From an uncultured bacterium (GTDB lineage: Bacteria; Bacillota; Negativicutes; Veillonellales; Veillonellaceae): a stretch of 64,000 nt of DNA. The translations under genes and the position numbers were made by a program. Position 1 is the stretch's first letter. Every line of letters starts with the position of its first letter. Shown piece by piece: positions 60,524-64,000 of the stretch. The notes beneath the pieces are model-generated. The model made no database searches and was not told where the DNA came from. It was given only the letters and a program-made list of their open reading frames with translations. The stretch is taken from assembly GCA_905214495.1 (NCBI GenBank), contig CAJMLW010000005.1:1-64000 (forward strand), in the 5' to 3' direction.

Positions 60524-61429
60524 TTATAAAACTTTGTCCCGTTTATCTTCACGATTAGTCAATAAATTGGTAAATCTAGCAGCGCCTTCAGATTGTGGAA
60601 CGAGACGTGACCGAACAAGTACGATATCTCGCGTTGGCACCGGAATATCTGTATCAATTTTTACGACAGTACCTTCTTGCATTTTTTCTTGTACCACATT
60701 ACTTGGCAACATAGAGATTCCCATGTTAATTTCTACAAGGTCGAGGAGAACGTCTACACTACTCAATTCAAAACGCGGTTTACTACAAGCGCCATGCGTT
60801 ACTTCATCAAAGAAGGTACGACTAGCTGTTCCCTTTTGTAGTAACAACATAGGCTCACTGAGCAAGCGGCCTTGATCAAAGAATCCTGCCCCTTTATATT
60901 CATGACCGCCCACAAAGATATCTTGGATGCTCGCCAAGGTAGTAACTTCTAACTGTGTATTGCTACGTAAACCTTCATAGTCATTGACCACAGCTAACTG
61001 TACTTCTTTATTAATGACCATTTCCACACAATCTGGGGACGGTCTGTTTATGATATGCAATCCAATTTGATTTTCTTGCAATTGCCATTTATGAAAGTAG
61101 GGCAACAAAAAATGACGACATAGCGTATCTGTAGCAGCAATATTCAAGCTTTCGTAAGCTTGATTCACCCGTTCTTGTAATTGCGTAATCCCATTATCTA
61201 GTATGGAAAATGCTTTGGCTACTGTATCGAATAATTCCTTGCCTTCTGGCGTAAATGCTACCGATTTGGTAGTGCGCACAAATAAAGGCATTTTTAATTC
61301 ACCTTCTAATTGTTTGATACTTTGACTAATTGCGGACTGCGAAACACCTAACTCTTTTGCAGCGCGAGAAAATGACAAATACAACCCAACTCCTAAAAAT
61401 GATCTATATAGATCTGCTGATACTGCCAT
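60524..61429 (-). CDS. LysR-family transcriptional regulator
   Basis: 301 residues. N-terminal winged HTH (LSFSRAAKELGVSQSAISQS, then IKQLEGELKMPLFVRTTKSV). The C-terminal substrate-binding domain contains VNDYEGLRSNTQLEVTT and LVEINMGISMLPSN. Divergent from purL with 247 bases between. LysR proteins usually autoregulate and control the divergent neighbour, so it may control purL; its ligand is unknown. Confidence 0.88.
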   Translation of the reverse strand: MAVSADLYRSFLGVGLYLSFSRAAKELGVSQSAISQSIKQLEGELKMPLFVRTTKSVAFTPEGKELFDTVAKAFSILDNGITQLQERVNQAYESLNIAATDTLCRHFLLPYFHKWQLQENQIGLHIINRPSPDCVEMVINKEVQLAVVNDYEGLRSNTQLEVTTLASIQDIFVGGHEYKGAGFFDQGRLLSEPMLLLQKGTASRTFFDEVTHGACSKPRFELSSVDVLLDLVEINMGISMLPSNVVQEKMQEGTVVKIDTDIPVPTRDIVLVRSRLVPQSEGAARFTNLLTNREDKRDKVL

Positions 61430-61447
61430 TTTATCCTCCTCTGTTAT

Positions 61448-61460
61448 ATACTAATAGTAT
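61448..61460. promoter_or_regulatory. 13-bp palindrome ATACTAATAGTAT upstream of the LysR gene
   Basis: Perfect palindrome, 18 bases before the LysR start codon, overlapping the likely promoter/leader region. It is a candidate autoregulatory site, although the usual LysR box is T-N11-A. Confidence 0.4.
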
Positions 61461-61582
61461 AGTAATACATTATTAATATTCTACTTTTTACGCAAAACAA
61501 GATACTATTGTTACAGTTTATGAAATTTTGGTCTTATGACCTTCATGAAAACTTCATATTTATAAGTAGCATTAATTTTTAT

Positions 61583-61626
61583 ATAAGTAAGATTATCTTT
61601 ACTTATAAGTCTAGACCGACTATACT
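61583..61626 (+). promoter_or_regulatory. purL promoter with an overlapping inverted repeat
   Basis: -35 TTTACT (61598-61603), 17-base spacer, -10 TATACT (61621-61626), about 50 bases before the purL start. ATAAGTAA (61583-61590) and TTACTTAT (61599-61606) form a perfect 8-bp inverted repeat covering the -35. A regulator bound here would block or bend the promoter. LysR protein or PurR-like control is possible. Confidence 0.55.
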
Positions 61627-61676
61627 AATCTTGTCAACACCAGAACTCATTTATTCTGCATATTACAGGAGGCTAT

Positions 61677-64000
61677 ATGGCTATTCAACGACTATTTGTA
61701 AGAAAACGTGATGCTTTCGCTAATGAAGCAGCACATGTATTAGCTACATTACAGCAAGAATTACATGTACCAGCTACAGCCGTACAAATCTATGAACGTT
61801 ATGATGTAGAAAATCTTAGCGATGACGCATTACAAAAAGCTAAACATTTGATTTTTTCTGAACCACCTGTTGATTTAGTAGCAGAAACATTAGATATTCC
61901 AGCAAATGCATTTGTCTTTGCTATCGAATATGTACCAGGACAATACGATCAACGTGCAGACAGTGCAGAGCAATGTATTTCTATGCTCACACTTACAACA
62001 GGTCATACCGTTCGTTGTGCAAGAGTATTTGTCATAGAAGGTACTTTTACAGACGAAGAAAAAGAATCAATCAAACAATATTACATCAATCCTGTTGATT
62101 CTAGAGAAGCAAGTCTAGAGTTACCTGATACCTTGGCACTTAAACTAGAAGAGCCAGAAGATGTAGCTATCATCGACGGTTTTACAGAAATGTCAGACGA
62201 TGCACTACAAGATATGATTAGCGAATATGGACTCGCTATGACATTGGCAGATATCAAATTAATTCAAAAGCAATACAAGAATGTAGAAAAACGCAATCCA
62301 ACGATTACAGAAATTCGCTTATTCGATACATATTGGTCCGACCATTGCCGCCATACTACATTTATGACAGAGTTAACGGATATTACTATCGAAGAGAGTC
62401 GTTTCACAGAACCAATCAAGGAAGCACTAGAAGAATATACTGAAGGTCGCAATTTGTTATATACAACTAAGGTGAAAGCTCGTTCTCTCATGGATATGGC
62501 CAAATTAGCTGTAAAAGAATTGCGTCATGCAGGCGGTCTTACTAATCTTGATGAATCGGAAGAAATCAATGCATGTACCATCATCGTTCCCGTTGATGTA
62601 GATGGTAAAGAAGAAGAATGGCTCTTGCTATTCAAAAACGAAACTCACAATCACCCAACTGAAATCGAACCTTTTGGTGGCGCGGCTACATGTCTTGGCG
62701 GTTGTATCCGCGATCCTCTTAGTGGCCGTTCTTACGTATATCAAGCTATGCGCATCACTGGTAGCGGAGACCCTTATACACCACTAGCCGATACACTAGA
62801 AGGCAAACTACCACAAAAGAAAATTACTGTTGAAGCCGCACGTGGCTATTCCTCCTATGGTAACCAAATCGGCCTTGCTACTGGCGAAGTTAAAGAATAC
62901 TATCATCCAGGTTATGTGGCAAAACGCATGGAAATTGGCGCCGTTATCGGTGCTGCTCCGCGCAATCAAGTGCGACGCGAAGTACCAACACCAGGTGATA
63001 TCATCGTACTACTCGGTGGTAAAACAGGTCGTGATGGCTGCGGTGGTGCTACAGGTTCTTCTAAGGAACATACATTAGAATCTCTCGCTACATGTGGTGC
63101 AGAGGTTCAAAAAGGCAATGCCCTTATAGAACGTAAAATTCAACGCCTATTCCGTCGTCCTGAGGTAACAACACTCATTAAACGTTGTAATGACTTTGGT
63201 GCTGGCGGTGTTTCCGTAGCCATCGGCGAACTAACAGATGGCGTTACCATCAACCTTGACTTAGTACCTAAAAAATACGACGGTCTCGATGGTACAGAAC
63301 TCGCTATTTCCGAATCCCAAGAACGTATGGCTTGCGTCATTGCACCAGCTGATGTGGATGCATTTATGAAGTATTGCGATGAAGAAAACCTTGAGTGTAC
63401 AATCGTTGCTGATGTAACAGATACAAATCGTCTCATCATGACATGGCGCGGAGAGACTATTGTCGATATCAGTCGTGACTTCTTAAATACAAATGGTGCT
63501 AGTCAACAACAAGAAGCCGTAGTGACAGCTCCTACAGAAAAATCATATTTCCGCCGTGGTTCTGCAAGTGCCGACAACTTTAAAGAACAATGGCTCAATG
63601 CAGTATCTACATTAAACACTGCTTCTCAACAAGGACTCGCAGAACGCTTTGATAGCACAGTTGGGGCCAATACAGTGCTCATGCCATTTGGTGGTAAATA
63701 TCAAAAAACACCTACCCAAGGTATGGTGGCAAAATTACCAGTTCTTCACGGTGAAACAACAACTGCTAGTATCATGACACATGGCTTTGTACCTGAATTG
63801 TCCGCTTGGAGTCCATACCATGGCGCACAATATGCCGTGCTTTTATCCGTTGCAAAACTTGTGGCACTCGGTGGTCGTCGTCAAGATGCATACCTTACTT
63901 TACAAGAATACTTTGAACGTTTACACTCCAAAGAATCTTGGGGTAAACCGGTAGCAGCACTTCTAGGTGCTTACAAAGCGCAAAAAGAACTTGAGATTGG
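61677..64000 (+). CDS. purL: phosphoribosylformylglycinamidine synthase, large single-chain type (partial)
   Basis: ATG 61677 follows AGGAGGC. 774 residues are visible without a stop; the gene continues past the window edge. Residues 1-150 form the N-terminal PurS-like part, absent from small PurL. Then FDTYWSDHCRHTTF (near 223), ETHNHPTEIEPFGGAATCLG and IRDPLSGRSYVYQA, ARGYSSYGNQIGLATGEV, GGKTGRDGCGGATGSSKEH, NDFGAGGVSVAIGEL: the first AIRS-like unit of large PurL. The length and domain order suggest a fused C-terminal glutaminase, not seen here. It explains the lack of purS and purQ in the purine operon. Confidence 0.95.
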   Translation, partial: MAIQRLFVRKRDAFANEAAHVLATLQQELHVPATAVQIYERYDVENLSDDALQKAKHLIFSEPPVDLVAETLDIPANAFVFAIEYVPGQYDQRADSAEQCISMLTLTTGHTVRCARVFVIEGTFTDEEKESIKQYYINPVDSREASLELPDTLALKLEEPEDVAIIDGFTEMSDDALQDMISEYGLAMTLADIKLIQKQYKNVEKRNPTITEIRLFDTYWSDHCRHTTFMTELTDITIEESRFTEPIKEALEEYTEGRNLLYTTKVKARSLMDMAKLAVKELRHAGGLTNLDESEEINACTIIVPVDVDGKEEEWLLLFKNETHNHPTEIEPFGGAATCLGGCIRDPLSGRSYVYQAMRITGSGDPYTPLADTLEGKLPQKKITVEAARGYSSYGNQIGLATGEVKEYYHPGYVAKRMEIGAVIGAAPRNQVRREVPTPGDIIVLLGGKTGRDGCGGATGSSKEHTLESLATCGAEVQKGNALIERKIQRLFRRPEVTTLIKRCNDFGAGGVSVAIGELTDGVTINLDLVPKKYDGLDGTELAISESQERMACVIAPADVDAFMKYCDEENLECTIVADVTDTNRLIMTWRGETIVDISRDFLNTNGASQQQEAVVTAPTEKSYFRRGSASADNFKEQWLNAVSTLNTASQQGLAERFDSTVGANTVLMPFGGKYQKTPTQGMVAKLPVLHGETTTASIMTHGFVPELSAWSPYHGAQYAVLLSVAKLVALGGRRQDAYLTLQEYFERLHSKESWGKPVAALLGAYKAQKELEI

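Noticed and set aside
62264..63439. Small frames inside the right end
   Set aside because: They lie inside purL, which is continuously open to the window edge.
1..64000. CRISPR arrays, insertion sequences, rRNA genes
   Set aside because: No regularly spaced repeats, transposase genes or rRNA sequence were seen on reading.

Overview
The window is bacterial, AT-rich, and reads as a Negativicute (diderm Firmicute), most likely Veillonella. The grounds are an outer-membrane beta-barrel gene with a Sec signal peptide next to Firmicute-style promoters, strong AGGAGG ribosome sites, the gene families, and an o-succinylbenzoate-type menaquinone cluster. Species assignment is inference from protein resemblance; no search was run.

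Layout. 1-1348: the 5' part of a tRNA-Asp, then a decayed inverse-autotransporter-like outer-membrane protein gene with its promoter and terminator. About 1505-42617: a complete-looking podovirus-type prophage. Its late genes, on the minus strand, follow T7 order: terminases, portal, Bbp16/17/19-like head genes, tail tubular A and B, gp13/14/15/16-like internal virion proteins, tail spike, then holins, endolysin, an N-anchored protein and a SprT-like protease. The early minus-strand region holds two small DNA-binding proteins, a DUF2303-like protein, a Rad50/SbcC-like ATPase, a Sak4-like ATPase, DUF669, an SF2 helicase, a primase-helicase, RusA, DUF4406, a methyltransferase, DUF6275 and a DUF1492-like late regulator. 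The plus-strand lysogeny module is a CI-like repressor, a membrane coiled-coil protein, an ImmA-like protease and a tyrosine integrase.

42697-51289: a membrane-anchored DUF2939-like protein, a large cruciform intergenic element, and the menaquinone genes in transcription order menF-menD-menH-menB-menE-menC-menI. 51319-58679: the purine operon purE-purC-purF-purM-purN-purH-purD, led by a strong promoter, a 22-codon leader peptide and an intrinsic terminator, an attenuator arrangement. 58811-64000: two tandem YbjN-like paralogues, xpt, a LysR regulator, and divergently purL (large single-chain type), which runs off the right edge.

How it works together: the prophage has separate early, late and lysogenic units around a 12-bp operator array shared, probably, by two paralogous repressors. 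Its most unusual gene encodes a 2711-residue virion protein carrying a low-GC insert with MuF-C-like and ADP-ribosyltransferase-like domains. In the host segment, purine synthesis, purine salvage (xpt) and menaquinone synthesis sit side by side. The purine operon leader and the phased CGAA motifs upstream of it are the most interesting host regulatory signals.
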